64,000 nucleotides of DNA from contig NZ_CP107945.1 of the NCBI RefSeq assembly GCF_036057275.1, forward strand, positions 3,782,001-3,846,000. Direction: 5' to 3'. The notes under the pieces are model-generated. The model was not told the origin of the DNA, made no database searches, and saw only the letters and a list, made by a program, of their open reading frames with translations. The position numbers and the translations under genes are program-made. This DNA is from Streptomyces sp. NBC_00390 (lineage in GTDB: Bacteria; Actinomycetota; Actinomycetes; Streptomycetales; Streptomycetaceae). Of this stretch, positions 16,541 to 24,705 are shown piece by piece. The first letter of the stretch is position 1. The number at the start of each line of letters is the position of its first letter.

Positions 16541-17257
16541 ATGACCGAGAAGACCATCCCGCTCCTTCCGTGCCGGACGATCCAGCCGGTGGTCGATTTC
16601 TACACCGCCCTGGGTTTCGAGACGACATTCCTGCAGAAGAGTCCGTACCCGTACGCGGCCGTCGAGCGCGGACCCGTGCAGCTCCAGTTCTTCGGCATGA
16701 AGCAGTACGACCCCGCCGAGTCCTACGCGGGCTGCTACATCGTCACCGACGACGTCGACACGCTCCACGCGACGTTCCGCGCCGGCCTCAAGGCGGCGTA
16801 CGGGAAGATCCCGCTCCGCGGCCTGCCGCGCATCGGGCCGCTCAAGGACATGTCGTACGGGATGCGGCAGTTCCTGATGACCGACCCGGGCGGCAACTCC
16901 ATCCGGGTCGGGCAGGCGACCAGCAAGGACCAGAGCCTTCGGCCGGTCCCCAAGGAGCCCTTCGACCGGGCCCTGCACATGGCGGATCTCTTCACCGACT
17001 CCAAGCAGGACCTGCCGGGAGCGGCGAAGATCATCGACCGCGCACTGGACCTGATCCCGGACGCACGGCCGACCGCCGTCCAGCATCTGCGGCTCCTCGT
17101 CCTGCGCGGCGACATCGCACAGCGGCTCGGCGACGACGAGCCGGCGCGCAGGTTCCTCGACCGGGCCGCCGCGCTCCCGCTCACCGATGAGGAAAGGGAG
17201 TCGGTGCACGACAGCCTGGCCAGACTGGAGGAGCTGCGGCCTTGGGCCGCGCCCTGA
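16541..17257 (+). CDS. VOC (glyoxalase/bleomycin-resistance fold) protein with C-terminal helical repeats
   Basis: A 238-residue protein. Residues 1-125 form a VOC module: LPCRTIQPVVDFYTALGFET, the strand YPYAAVERGPVQLQFFG, and MRQFLMTDPGGNSIRVGQ at the end, as in bleomycin-resistance-like proteins that bind or sequester a ligand. Residues 135-235 are a helical tail with TPR-like pairs (DLPGAAKIIDRALDLIPD and LRLLVLRGDIAQRLGDDEPARRFLDRA), an unusual addition to this fold. The ATG lies close behind a -10-like box, so the transcript may be leaderless. Control by the divergent PadR regulator is likely. The ligand is unknown. Confidence 0.82.
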   Translation: MTEKTIPLLPCRTIQPVVDFYTALGFETTFLQKSPYPYAAVERGPVQLQFFGMKQYDPAESYAGCYIVTDDVDTLHATFRAGLKAAYGKIPLRGLPRIGPLKDMSYGMRQFLMTDPGGNSIRVGQATSKDQSLRPVPKEPFDRALHMADLFTDSKQDLPGAAKIIDRALDLIPDARPTAVQHLRLLVLRGDIAQRLGDDEPARRFLDRAAALPLTDEERESVHDSLARLEELRPWAAP

Positions 17258-17266
17258 CGGCAGGTC

Positions 17267-17815
17267 CTACGCCCTGCTCCGCGCGCCCTCCTCGGCGACC
17301 AGGTCGAACGCGCCCTTACCGTCCAAGGACTCGCGGATGATGTCGGCGTGGCCGGCGTGCCGGCCGATCTCCTCCACCAGGTGGATCATCAGCCAGCGCA
17401 TGGACACCCGGCCCTCCTTGGGGAACCACGGCGCCTCGGGCAGCGGAAAGGTGTCGTCCAGACTCGGCACCGAGCGGATGAAGGCCTCGGTCTCCTTGGC
17501 GACCGTGTCCCAGAAGGCCAGCATGTCCGGGATCGTCTCACCGTCGACCAGACGGAAGCTGTCGCCCCAGGTCTCCTCGGTGCGGGCCTTTTCGTTCGGC
17601 CGCTCCTGCGCCATCCGCAGCCAGTTGAGCTCGGTCTCGGCCACATGCTTGAGCAGTCCGGACAACGACAGCTCACTGGCGCTCGGGCGGCTCGCGGCCT
17701 GCTCCTCGGTCAGCCCGAGGACCGAGCGGCGGATCGCCCCGCGCTGCGCCTCGACGAAGTTCAGCAGCGCGCCGCGCTCGTCGCCCTGAGCCTCCGCGGG
17801 AACGTGAGTGACCAT
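17267..17815 (-). CDS. DinB family protein (DUF664)
   Basis: A 182-residue protein of the DinB/DUF664 four-helix-bundle family, which often has three histidines binding a metal and acts in thiol-dependent chemistry (mycothiol- or bacillithiol-dependent enzymes). Candidate metal ligands are H in LLKHVAETELNW (about residue 57) and two histidines in MIHLVEEIGRHAGHADIIRE near the C-terminus. This triad supports a mycothiol-dependent type enzyme, but the substrate is unknown. The ATG at 17815 is the only reasonable start. It is convergent with the VOC gene (9 bp between stops) and downstream of a strong terminator. Confidence 0.85.
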   Translation of the reverse strand: MVTHVPAEAQGDERGALLNFVEAQRGAIRRSVLGLTEEQAASRPSASELSLSGLLKHVAETELNWLRMAQERPNEKARTEETWGDSFRLVDGETIPDMLAFWDTVAKETEAFIRSVPSLDDTFPLPEAPWFPKEGRVSMRWLMIHLVEEIGRHAGHADIIRESLDGKGAFDLVAEEGARSRA

Positions 17816-17882
17816 GATGTCCGCCCTTCGAGATCCATCGGAGAGGCCCGTCCGCCCCTCCTTCCGACACGACCAACGCTAC

Positions 17883-17917
17883 GGGCCCTTGCGGACAGGT
17901 ACTGTCCGCAAGGGCCC
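17883..17917. terminator. Terminator after the aldehyde dehydrogenase gene
   Basis: A perfect 16-bp stem (17883-17898 and 17902-17917) with a 3-base loop, just beyond the aldehyde dehydrogenase stop on the minus strand and upstream of the DinB gene, which it insulates. Confidence 0.85.
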
Positions 17918-17939
17918 GGGTTCCTGGGTGCCTCCAGGA

Positions 17940-19397
17940 TCAGAACGGGAACTGCGAGCGCCCGTGCTGCACCGAGATCCACTTCTGGGTGGTGAACGCG
18001 TCGACCATCGAGTCGCCGTTCAGGCGGCCGATGCCCGAGTGCTTCTCGCCGCCGAACGGGACGATCGGCTCGTCGTGGACCGTGCCGTCGTTGATGTGGA
18101 TCATGCCGGTGTCGATCAGCTTGGCGAGCCGCACACCTCGCTCCACGTCACCCGTGTGCACCGCGCCGCTCAGGCCGTACGGCGTGTCGTTGGCGATCCG
18201 GACCGCCTCGTCCTCGCCGTCGAAGGGAATGATCAGCGCCACCGGGCCGAAGATCTCCTGCGACAGGACGGGCGAATTCGCCGGCACCCCGGTCAGCACG
18301 GAGGGCGCCACCAGATTGCCGTCGGTGCTCCCGCGCAGCAGGGCCGTCGCGCCGGCCTCGATGGTCTGGTCGACGACGGCGGTGACCGCATCGGCCTGCG
18401 AGGAGTTGATGAGCGGCCCGATGTGGGTCTGCGGGTCGGCCGGGTCACCGACCTTGAGCGTCTTGACCTTGGCGACGAACTTCTCGGTGAACTCCTGCTC
18501 CACCGAGCGGTCCACCAGAATGCGGTTGGCGGCCATGCACACCTGGCCCTGGTGCACGTACCGGCTGAAGACCGCCGCGTCGACCGCATAGTCGATGTCG
18601 GCGTCGTCGAGCACGATCAGCGCGCTGTTGCCGCCGAGTTCGAGGATCGCGTGCTTGAAGTTCGCGGCACAGACGGTGGCGACATGGCGGCCCACCTTGT
18701 CGGAGCCGGTGAACGAGATCGCCTTCGGGACCGGGTGCGCGATGAGCGCGTCGCCTATCTCGGCGATGTCGGTGATCACGACATTGAGGAGACCCGCGGG
18801 CAGGCCCGCGTCCTCGAAGACCTTGGCCACCAGGGAGCCGCCGCAGATCGGCGTGTTCTGGTGGGGCTTGAGCACCACGGCGTTGCCGAGCGCCAGCGCA
18901 GGAGCGACCGACTTGATCGACAGCAGGAAGGGGAAGTTGAACGGGCTGATGACGCCGACCACGCCGACGGGAACGCGGTAGACCCGGTTCTCCTTGCCGT
19001 CGACCGGCGAGGGCAGGATCCTGCCTTCGGGCCGCAGCGCCAGCTGGACCGCCTCGCGCAGGAACTCCTTGGCGAGGTGCAGTTCGAAGCCCGCCTTCAG
19101 ATGCGTGCCGCCGAGCTCCGCGATGATCGTCTCGGCGATCTCCGCCTCGCGGTCCTCGATGATCCTCAGGGCGCGCTCGAAGACCAGACGGCGCGCGTAC
19201 GGGTTCGTCTGCGCCCACTGGCGCTGCGCGCGCTCCGCCGCCCGGTAGGCCTGGTCCACCTCGTCCGCGGTCGCCACGGGGATCGAGGCCAGCTTCTCCC
19301 CGTCGTACGGGTTGAAGTCGATGATGTCCCAGGACCCGCTGCCGGGCCTCCATTCGCCGTCTATGTACTGGTGGGCCAGGTCGGTGAAGAAGGACAT
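17940..19397 (-). CDS. NAD(P)-dependent aldehyde dehydrogenase
   Basis: Oxidises an aldehyde to the carboxylic acid. The 485-residue enzyme has all family elements: SPFNFPFLLSIKSVAPALALGNAVVLKP (cofactor and oxyanion asparagine), SFTGSDKVG (nucleotide loop), the general-base glutamate in LELGGNSALIVLDDAD, the catalytic cysteine in GQVCMAANR, and the late EIFGPVALIIPF. The overall pattern resembles benzaldehyde- and vanillin-type dehydrogenases, but the substrate cannot be fixed from sequence. The ATG at 19397 (MSFFTDLAHQYIDGEW) is supported by AAGGGA upstream. The XRE regulator gene lies 71 bp upstream on the same strand and could be cotranscribed or merely adjacent. Confidence 0.92.
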   Translation of the reverse strand: MSFFTDLAHQYIDGEWRPGSGSWDIIDFNPYDGEKLASIPVATADEVDQAYRAAERAQRQWAQTNPYARRLVFERALRIIEDREAEIAETIIAELGGTHLKAGFELHLAKEFLREAVQLALRPEGRILPSPVDGKENRVYRVPVGVVGVISPFNFPFLLSIKSVAPALALGNAVVLKPHQNTPICGGSLVAKVFEDAGLPAGLLNVVITDIAEIGDALIAHPVPKAISFTGSDKVGRHVATVCAANFKHAILELGGNSALIVLDDADIDYAVDAAVFSRYVHQGQVCMAANRILVDRSVEQEFTEKFVAKVKTLKVGDPADPQTHIGPLINSSQADAVTAVVDQTIEAGATALLRGSTDGNLVAPSVLTGVPANSPVLSQEIFGPVALIIPFDGEDEAVRIANDTPYGLSGAVHTGDVERGVRLAKLIDTGMIHINDGTVHDEPIVPFGGEKHSGIGRLNGDSMVDAFTTQKWISVQHGRSQFPF

Positions 19398-19468
19398 GTG
19401 ATCCCTTACTCCGGAGACGGAAGCACGGACGTCTGATCTTTCTGATGTTGCGTCATCGTACTTGTGTT

Positions 19469-20305
19469 TCACGTGAGTTGAAGGAGTCCGCGAAGCAGGT
19501 CCCGGCTCTCGGCCGGATCCGGACTGTCCTCCTGGAGCCTCTTCATGACCCGCTCGTACTGGGCCACCTCCTCGCGCTTGTCGAGGTAGAGGGCGCTGGT
19601 CAGCTGCTCGAGATAGACGATGTCGGAGAGGTCCGACTCAGGGAAGCGCAGCATCGTGAACGCGCCGCTCTCGCCCGCGTGCCCGCCGAAGCTGAACGGC
19701 ATCACCTGCAGGGTGATGTTCGGCTGCTCGGAGATCTCGATCAGATGCCTCAACTGCCCCTGCATCACGGCCCGGTCGCCGTACGGGCGGCGCAGCGCGG
19801 CCTCGTCGAGCACGGCATGGAAGTGGGGGCCCCGCTCGGACACCAGCGTCTTCTGGCGCTCGAGACGCAGCGCGACCCGGCGATCGATCTCGGCCACGGG
19901 CGCGTCCGGAATTCCGCGCGTGACGACGGCGTGCGCGTACGCCTCGGTCTGCAGCAGACCGTGCACGAACTGCACTTCGTAGATACGGATGAGCGAGGCG
20001 GCGCCTTCGAGGCCGATGTACGTCTGGAACCAGCCCGGCAGCACATCGCCGAAGCTGTGCCACCAGCCGGTGACATTGGCCTCCTTGGCGAGGCCGAGCA
20101 GGGACTCCCGCTCGATGTCGTCCGCCACCCCGTAGAGGGTGAGCAGGTCCTCGATGTCCCGTGCCTTGAAGCTCACCCGGCCCAGCTCCATGCGGCTGAT
20201 CTTGGATTCGGACGCGCGGATGGAATATCCGGCGGCCTCACGGGTGATGCCTTTGGATTCCCGCAGCCGCCTCAGCTGCGAGCCCAACAGGATGCGTCGC
20301 ACCAC
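19469..20305 (-). CDS. XRE-family regulator with DUF5753 ligand domain
   Basis: A 278-residue regulator of the large Streptomyces XRE-DUF5753 group (WhiJ/Scr1-like). An N-terminal lambda-repressor-type helix-turn-helix (about 1-60: LGSQLRRLRESKGITREAAGYSI, then ASESKISRMELGR) is followed by DUF5753, seen from LPGWFQTYIGLEGAASLIRIYEVQFVHGLLQTEAYA to VYLEQLTSALYLD. Tandem GTG codons at 20305 and 20302 follow GGAGG by 4 and 7 bases; either could be used. An upstream ATG at 20380 would add 25 unlikely residues. Members usually work with a neighbouring DUF397 protein, here 21273-21515, and often an HATPase protein, here 20742-21245. The three form a module with related promoter motifs. Confidence 0.9.
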   Translation of the reverse strand: MVRRILLGSQLRRLRESKGITREAAGYSIRASESKISRMELGRVSFKARDIEDLLTLYGVADDIERESLLGLAKEANVTGWWHSFGDVLPGWFQTYIGLEGAASLIRIYEVQFVHGLLQTEAYAHAVVTRGIPDAPVAEIDRRVALRLERQKTLVSERGPHFHAVLDEAALRRPYGDRAVMQGQLRHLIEISEQPNITLQVMPFSFGGHAGESGAFTMLRFPESDLSDIVYLEQLTSALYLDKREEVAQYERVMKRLQEDSPDPAESRDLLRGLLQLT

Positions 20306-20402
20306 AGAACCTCCGCCCGGGCCGTCGCCTCGGGGGTAACCCCACGACTCGCCTGCCGTCACGGCTACAACCCTCCCCATCGCTGCCTCTTCGTAGTGAC
20401 CC

Positions 20403-20429
20403 GATGTGCTCGATGTGCGTGATGTGCCC
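20403..20429 (-). promoter_or_regulatory. Three 9-bp direct repeats upstream of the XRE gene
   Basis: GATGTGCTC, GATGTGCGT and GATGTGCCC follow one another without gaps, about 100 bp upstream of the XRE start. On the coding strand they read as GCACATC blocks in a GGGCACATC context, resembling the GGGCAGATG core of the motif found at 20627 and 21600. Binding by the XRE regulator itself is an inference. Confidence 0.45.
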
Positions 20430-20626
20430 GGCCCGAAGCCCGGTCCTCGATGCCGGCTCGACTCTTTCGCGAGATCCCCCCGAATCCCAAGAGCCGGATT
20501 CTGCCACCAAACGCTTCAGCCCGTACACATGCGATTACGGAAACGGGAAGCGGCCGGGCAGGACCCCGGAAGAGGATCGCGGAAGAAATGAGCAAGAACC
20601 GGCACGGGCATGGACAGGTCAGGCGC

Positions 20627-20657
20627 GTGCACGTGCATCTGCCCTTGCATCTGCCCT
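20627..20657 (+). promoter_or_regulatory. Shared 18-bp motif and 12-bp tandem repeat upstream of the HATPase gene
   Basis: GTGCACGTGCATCTGCCC (20627-20644) contains the palindrome TGCACGTGCA. The unit TGCATCTGCCCT then occurs twice in tandem (20634-20645 and 20646-20657). The same 18 bases occur once more, at 21600-21617 on the opposite strand upstream of the DUF397 gene. In both places the motif has the same orientation to the gene it precedes, about 85-115 bp from the start, as expected of a common operator. Confidence 0.65.
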
Positions 20658-20741
20658 ACGCATTCGCAACCATGGTCCTCGCGCACCTGCGTGCTCGTTC
20701 GTGTTGTAGCGCCACAGCCGCGATTTCCGGGAGTGCCTCGC

Positions 20742-21245
20742 ATGGGGACGAATGGATCGACCATGCTCGAGCCGTTACGGCAGGGGCTTCCGCCGATCGA
20801 TCCCGCGGCCGTCTCCAGCTCCGCCTCGTGCGCCCTTCCCGCCCGCTACGAAGCGGTCCGCGGAGCCCGCCGGTTCACGAGGACGACGCTCGGCAAGTGG
20901 GAACTCGACGACCGCTTCGACGATGTCGCGCTGGTCGTGTCCGAACTCGTCACCAACGCACTGCGGCACGCCGTGCCCGCCCCCGACGCCGCGCGCGAGC
21001 CGGCCCAGGAACCTGCGGTACGGCTGCATCTGATGCGCTGGACGAGCCGCCTGGTGTGTGCGGTCCGCGACCCCAGCCAGGACGGCCCGGCGACCCGCGA
21101 GACCGACGAGGACTTCTCCGCGGAGTCGGGCCGCGGGCTCTTCCTGGTCGATTCCTTCAGCGACGGCTGGGGCTGGCACCCGCTCGCCGGTTCGCTGCAC
21201 GGCAAAGTGGTCTGGGCACTGTTCCGCGTGGGCAAGCCCGCGTGA
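20742..21245 (+). CDS. ATP-binding protein, anti-sigma-factor/serine-kinase-like HATPase
   Basis: A 167-residue GHKL-type ATPase like SpoIIAB/RsbW and the many regulatory ATPases of Streptomyces. The N-box is VALVVSELVTNALRHAVP (about 67-84), the G1-like segment VCAVRDPSQDGP, and G2 SGRGLFLVDSFSDGWGW. Such proteins phosphorylate anti-anti-sigma factors or bind sigma factors, but in XRE-DUF397 modules their partner is mostly unknown. The ATG at 20742 has GGGAG eight bases upstream. It is convergent with the DUF397 gene (27 bp apart) and divergent from the XRE gene, and shares an 18-bp promoter motif with DUF397. Confidence 0.85.
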   Translation: MGTNGSTMLEPLRQGLPPIDPAAVSSSASCALPARYEAVRGARRFTRTTLGKWELDDRFDDVALVVSELVTNALRHAVPAPDAAREPAQEPAVRLHLMRWTSRLVCAVRDPSQDGPATRETDEDFSAESGRGLFLVDSFSDGWGWHPLAGSLHGKVVWALFRVGKPA

Positions 21246-21272
21246 GCCGCGGCCGGTGACCGTCCCCGGCCG

Positions 21273-21515
21273 TCAGGCTCCCGCGATCAGATGGTCGAAC
21301 TCCCCGTCCTTGACGCCCAGAAGCAACGCTTCTATCTCCGCCGGCGTATAGACGAGTGCGGGGCCGTCGGGGTGCCGCGAGTTGCGCATCGCCACGTCAC
21401 CGCCGGGCAGCTTGGCGAACTCCACACAGGAGCCTTGCGAGTTGCTGTGCCTGCTCTTCTGCCAGACGACCCCCTGAAGCTCCGTGGCCGCCATGCCGTT
21501 GTACACGTGGTGCAC
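21273..21515 (-). CDS. DUF397 domain-containing protein
   Basis: An 80-residue small acidic protein with one DUF397 domain: VWQKSRHSNSQGSCVEFAKLPGG, then VAMRNSRHPDGPALVYTPAEIEALLLG and DGEFDHL. Such proteins are encoded beside XRE-DUF5753 regulators in Streptomyces and modulate their activity, for example as antagonists. The GTG at 21515 has GGGAG six bases upstream. The XRE partner is probably the one at 19469-20305, with the HATPase gene in between. Confidence 0.88.
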   Translation of the reverse strand: MHHVYNGMAATELQGVVWQKSRHSNSQGSCVEFAKLPGGDVAMRNSRHPDGPALVYTPAEIEALLLGVKDGEFDHLIAGA

Positions 21516-21599
21516 AAGTCGCTCCCGGGATGCAAGGTGCAGGTGTCAACTATCCCGGATCATAGCTGTGTTCATATGCCGATGCATGAGCGGCTGCAC

Positions 21600-21617
21600 G
21601 GGCAGATGCACGTGCAC
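21600..21617 (-). promoter_or_regulatory. Shared 18-bp motif upstream of the DUF397 gene
   Basis: Reverse complement of the motif at 20627-20644, with 18 of 18 bases identical, located 85 bp upstream of the DUF397 start in the same orientation relative to transcription. It probably is bound by the same regulator. Confidence 0.65.
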
Positions 21618-21793
21618 GTGGGGTGTTCCCCTGGTTACAGGCGGGGGCGCTCCGGGCGTCGGTGAGTCCCCTCGTAGAGACAGACGCACGGGAAGCCCGT
21701 TCGGCTCACTGCGTCGTGATCCTCGGTCAGATCTGCCGGAAGTCCTCCTGGTAGCTTGGCGCGGTCCTGCAACCGACCAGGGGGAAATGAGAC

Positions 21794-22270
21794 ATGCGCA
21801 AGCTCGTACGTACATCGGCGGCCGCGGCCGGTCTTCTCGCCGCGCTCGCGCTGACCGGATGCGGCAGCGACGATGGCGGCGACAACGGCACGCCCAAGGC
21901 TTCGGCTTCGCCGGGCGAGTCGGGCGACAACGGCAGTGGCGGCGGCGAGAGCGCGAGCCTCGAGGGCGCCTGGACGGGCATGGCCGACGGTGGGCCCGTC
22001 GCGCTGTCCGTCTCGGGCACGGCCGCATCGATCGTCGCGGACGGTCACGCCTGCACCGGCCAGGTGAAGGACATGGGCGGCGAGCCGATGCTGTCGCTGA
22101 AGTGCGCGGACGGGAACACCGACCGCACGATGGGCGCGATCGAGTCCAACGACGGCAAGACCCTGGTCATCTCCTGGGACGCCGGGAAGAAGGACACGCT
22201 GGAGAAGGCGGACCCCGGCAAGCTGCCGGAACTCCCCACCGATCTGCCCACGGACCTCCCGACCGGCTGA
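21794..22270 (+). CDS. Small secreted lipoprotein
   Basis: A 158-residue predicted lipoprotein: basic start MRKLVRT, hydrophobic AAAAGLLAALA and lipobox LTGC with the lipidated cysteine at about residue 23. A Gly/Ser/Asp-rich linker follows, then a compact beta-rich domain (SLEGAWTGMADGGPVALSVSGTAASIV, then CTGQVKDM and LKCADGNTD) with two cysteines that may form a disulphide. The C-terminus repeats TDLPTDLPTG. No family is recognised beyond a general beta-barrel-like look. A GGGGAAATG-type ribosome binding site precedes the ATG. It is likely monocistronic, with a terminator about 40 bp downstream. Confidence 0.8.
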   Translation: MRKLVRTSAAAAGLLAALALTGCGSDDGGDNGTPKASASPGESGDNGSGGGESASLEGAWTGMADGGPVALSVSGTAASIVADGHACTGQVKDMGGEPMLSLKCADGNTDRTMGAIESNDGKTLVISWDAGKKDTLEKADPGKLPELPTDLPTDLPTG

Positions 22271-22309
22271 CGGGCCCGCCACCGGCATCGCGCAGGAGCG
22301 CTGCGCCCC

Positions 22310-22340
22310 GGGCCGCGGAATCCGCACGGGTCCGCGGCCC
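22310..22340 (+). terminator. Terminator after the lipoprotein gene
   Basis: GGGCCGCGGA (22310-22319) pairs perfectly with TCCGCGGCCC (22331-22340) across an 11-base loop and is followed by TTTG. It sits 40 bp beyond the lipoprotein stop. Confidence 0.75.
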
Positions 22341-22525
22341 TTTGCCTGCCCGCGGGTTGCCGGTGCGGGGTGTCCGGACGCACCACCGCACCGGCCGGCT
22401 TCACCGGGTGGGTGCGGCGCCGGCAGTCCGGCAAGCAGCGGTACGGCGCGGCCTGACGGGCTCCGCCGCTGGTGGGGAGGGCGTGGCCGGGCCGGCCAGG
22501 ATGCCTGCACGTCGGGCCGGTCGCG

Positions 22526-23680
22526 TCACCGCCGGTCGTCGCCGGCACGCGTCCCGCCCAGCCGGCGCCGGCCTCCCGCGACCTCGGCCCGGTCCGCCGC
22601 AGCCGTGCCGTCCTGCCAGCCGCCGAGGTCGGTGACGCCGCGGACCCGTGTGGTCGTGGTCTCGGGGAACATCCGGTCCGCGCGGTCCGCCACCGCCACG
22701 TCCCGCGAGGCCAGGACCGGCAGCAGGTCCTGGGTGACCACCTCGTCGGCCACCGCCGACAGATGCTCGCCGAGCCGGGTCGCGTACGCCATCAGGAAGG
22801 ACTGGCGGAAGGTCTTCGTGCGCTTGCGGCCGCCCGCGCGCTGCGCCGCCTCGGCACGGGTCATGGCCGTCGTGCCCTGGACGAGGAGCGAGGTGTGGAG
22901 CAGCTCGACCGACTCCAGGTCCCCTTCGAAGCCGACGACCGTCGAGAAGCCGAAGGCGCTGTTCCACACCGCGCGGCAGCGGTTCGCCGAGGCCACGGCA
23001 TCGAGAAGGATCGCCTTGGCCGTCTCGTACGGCGCGTCCACGCCGATCCGGCAGGCGGAGGGGGTCTCGGGGCTGTGCGTGCGCGCAGCCAGCAGCGCGT
23101 CGTCGATGCTGTGGCGCGCCATCAGCTCCTGCGCCTTCGCCGTGAGCGCCTCCGCCTCCTCCGGGTAGCCCGTCGCCTCGGCCTTCGCGAGCAGCGCGCG
23201 GACACGGGAGAGCATGCGCGGTTCGTGCGGCGACGGTACGGAGAGCAGGGCGGCCGTGCCCGGGGGCGGCGCGACCGGCTCGATCCGCGGGAGGCGGACC
23301 AGCAGCCGGAACAGCTCGAGCACGGCCGTCGCGCGGGAGAAACGGTCCGCCCGGTAGGGGGCGACGCCCGACAGTTCGGCGAGCTGCGCCTGCCAGCGCG
23401 GCGCGAGCCGAGTGCCGTACCGCGTCGACTCTCCCGTGATCAGCTCAGCCGCCAGCCGCTCATGCGGCTCGTCGAGGTCACGGCGTACGAGGCGTACGAC
23501 ATCGGCCGGCTGCCAGCCGCGCTCCCAGGCGCCGCGGACGTACTCCTCGCCGCGCCGCCGCAGCTCGTCGTCGGCGGCCGGATCCGCGGCCAGCAGCGAC
23601 GCGCCCGTGTCGAGCCCCTCGTCGCCGTCCGCGTACAACGCTGCGGCCAGTGCCTTCCCGACCGTGCCGACCTCACTCAC
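22526..23680 (-). CDS. DUF2786 domain-containing protein
   Basis: A 384-residue cytoplasmic protein with the short DUF2786 motif near its centre (MLSRVRALLAKAEATGYPEEAEALTAKAQELMARHSID, about 155-192), a helix pair found in phage- and regulator-associated proteins. The N-terminal third is helical with a repeated WERGWQPADVVRLVRR pattern; the C-terminal third is basic. The biochemical role is unknown. The GTG at 23680 is taken as start. It is divergent from the ABC transporter genes, 94 bp away. Confidence 0.8.
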   Translation of the reverse strand: MSEVGTVGKALAAALYADGDEGLDTGASLLAADPAADDELRRRGEEYVRGAWERGWQPADVVRLVRRDLDEPHERLAAELITGESTRYGTRLAPRWQAQLAELSGVAPYRADRFSRATAVLELFRLLVRLPRIEPVAPPPGTAALLSVPSPHEPRMLSRVRALLAKAEATGYPEEAEALTAKAQELMARHSIDDALLAARTHSPETPSACRIGVDAPYETAKAILLDAVASANRCRAVWNSAFGFSTVVGFEGDLESVELLHTSLLVQGTTAMTRAEAAQRAGGRKRTKTFRQSFLMAYATRLGEHLSAVADEVVTQDLLPVLASRDVAVADRADRMFPETTTTRVRGVTDLGGWQDGTAAADRAEVAGGRRRLGGTRAGDDRR

Positions 23681-23774
23681 ACCTCAGATGGTCCCACGGG
23701 GTAGGGCAGGCCCTACCTGCCGGACGCCCCCCAGTGGTCGTGATCCGCGTGCCGCGGGACGCAAGCCTTGAGGC

Positions 23775-24548
23775 ATGACCTCAACTGCCGTACGGCTCAC
23801 CGCACTCCGACGCGTCCACCGCGACGTCACGGCGCTCGACGGTGTCGACCTCGACCTCCCCAGCGGCTCCTTCACCGCCGTCATGGGGCCTTCCGGCTCC
23901 GGCAAGTCGACGCTGCTGCAGTGCGCCGCCGGACTCGACCGGCCCACCTCCGGGCGGGTGGAGATCGACGGCACCGACCTCGGCGGGCTGAGCGAGCGCC
24001 GCCTGACACTGCTGCGGCGGGACCGGATCGGGTTCGTGTTCCAGTCGTTCAATCTGCTGCCGTCGCTGACGGCCGCGCAGAACGTCGCCCTGCCGCTGCG
24101 GCTGGCCGGCAGGCGGCCGTCCCGTGCGGCGGTGCGGGAGGCCTTGACGCAGGTGGGTCTGGAGGGACGCGCGGGGCACCGCCCGGGGCAGCTGTCCGGC
24201 GGCCAGCAGCAGCGTGTGGCCCTGGCGCGGGCGCTGATCACCCGGCCGGCCGTGCTCTTCGGCGACGAGCCGACGGGAGCGCTGGACACGGTCACGAGCC
24301 GCGAGGTGCTGACGCTGCTCAGGGCGATGGTGGACCGGGAGGGTCAGACCGTCGTGATGGTCACCCACGACCCGGTGGCGACGGCGTTCGCGGACCGGGT
24401 CGTGCTGCTGGTCGACGGCCGGATCGCCGGCGAGCTCACCACGCCCACGGCCGGGCAGGTCGCGTCGCACCTGGCGGGTCTGGAGACGGCGCGGAGCTCG
24501 GGTCCCGAGACGGCGCGGTGCCCGGATCCGGAGACCGCGCGGTGCTGA
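23775..24548 (+). CDS. ABC transporter ATP-binding protein (MacB/LolD type)
   Basis: ATPase subunit of a MacB/FtsX-type exporter or extractor. In the 257-residue protein: Walker A GPSGSGKST (about 38-46), Q-loop VFQSFNLLPS, signature LSGGQQQRVALARAL, Walker B VLFGDEPTGALD and switch histidine VMVTHD. The C-terminus is unusual: after the domain ends come three near-copies of a 7-residue unit ending in TARS or TARC, leaving two cysteines. The ATG at 23775 gives the standard N-terminus. The permease gene follows on the same strand after 157 bp, forming a two-gene operon. Confidence 0.93.
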   Translation: MTSTAVRLTALRRVHRDVTALDGVDLDLPSGSFTAVMGPSGSGKSTLLQCAAGLDRPTSGRVEIDGTDLGGLSERRLTLLRRDRIGFVFQSFNLLPSLTAAQNVALPLRLAGRRPSRAAVREALTQVGLEGRAGHRPGQLSGGQQQRVALARALITRPAVLFGDEPTGALDTVTSREVLTLLRAMVDREGQTVVMVTHDPVATAFADRVVLLVDGRIAGELTTPTAGQVASHLAGLETARSSGPETARCPDPETARC

Positions 24549-24705
24549 CGCCGTCGCCCGCACCACGTCCGGCCGCCTCACGTCCGGCCGCGACCCGTCA
24601 GGCCGTGCGCCCGGGCGCTCCCGTGCCCGCCCCGGCCGTCCCCTCACCCCGAGCCGCCGACGTCCGCCCGTCGGGCGGCGGACCCCTGAGACCGGAGGAC
24701 ATCTC

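Larger units (their letters stand above)
20306..20741. other. 436-bp divergent intergenic region with repeat motifs
   Basis: The region between the XRE and HATPase genes holds no convincing coding sequence. It contains three 9-bp direct repeats GATGTGCNN at 20403-20429, near the XRE promoter side, and an 18-bp motif plus 12-bp tandem repeat at 20627-20657, near the HATPase side. Both are listed separately. Confidence 0.7.
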
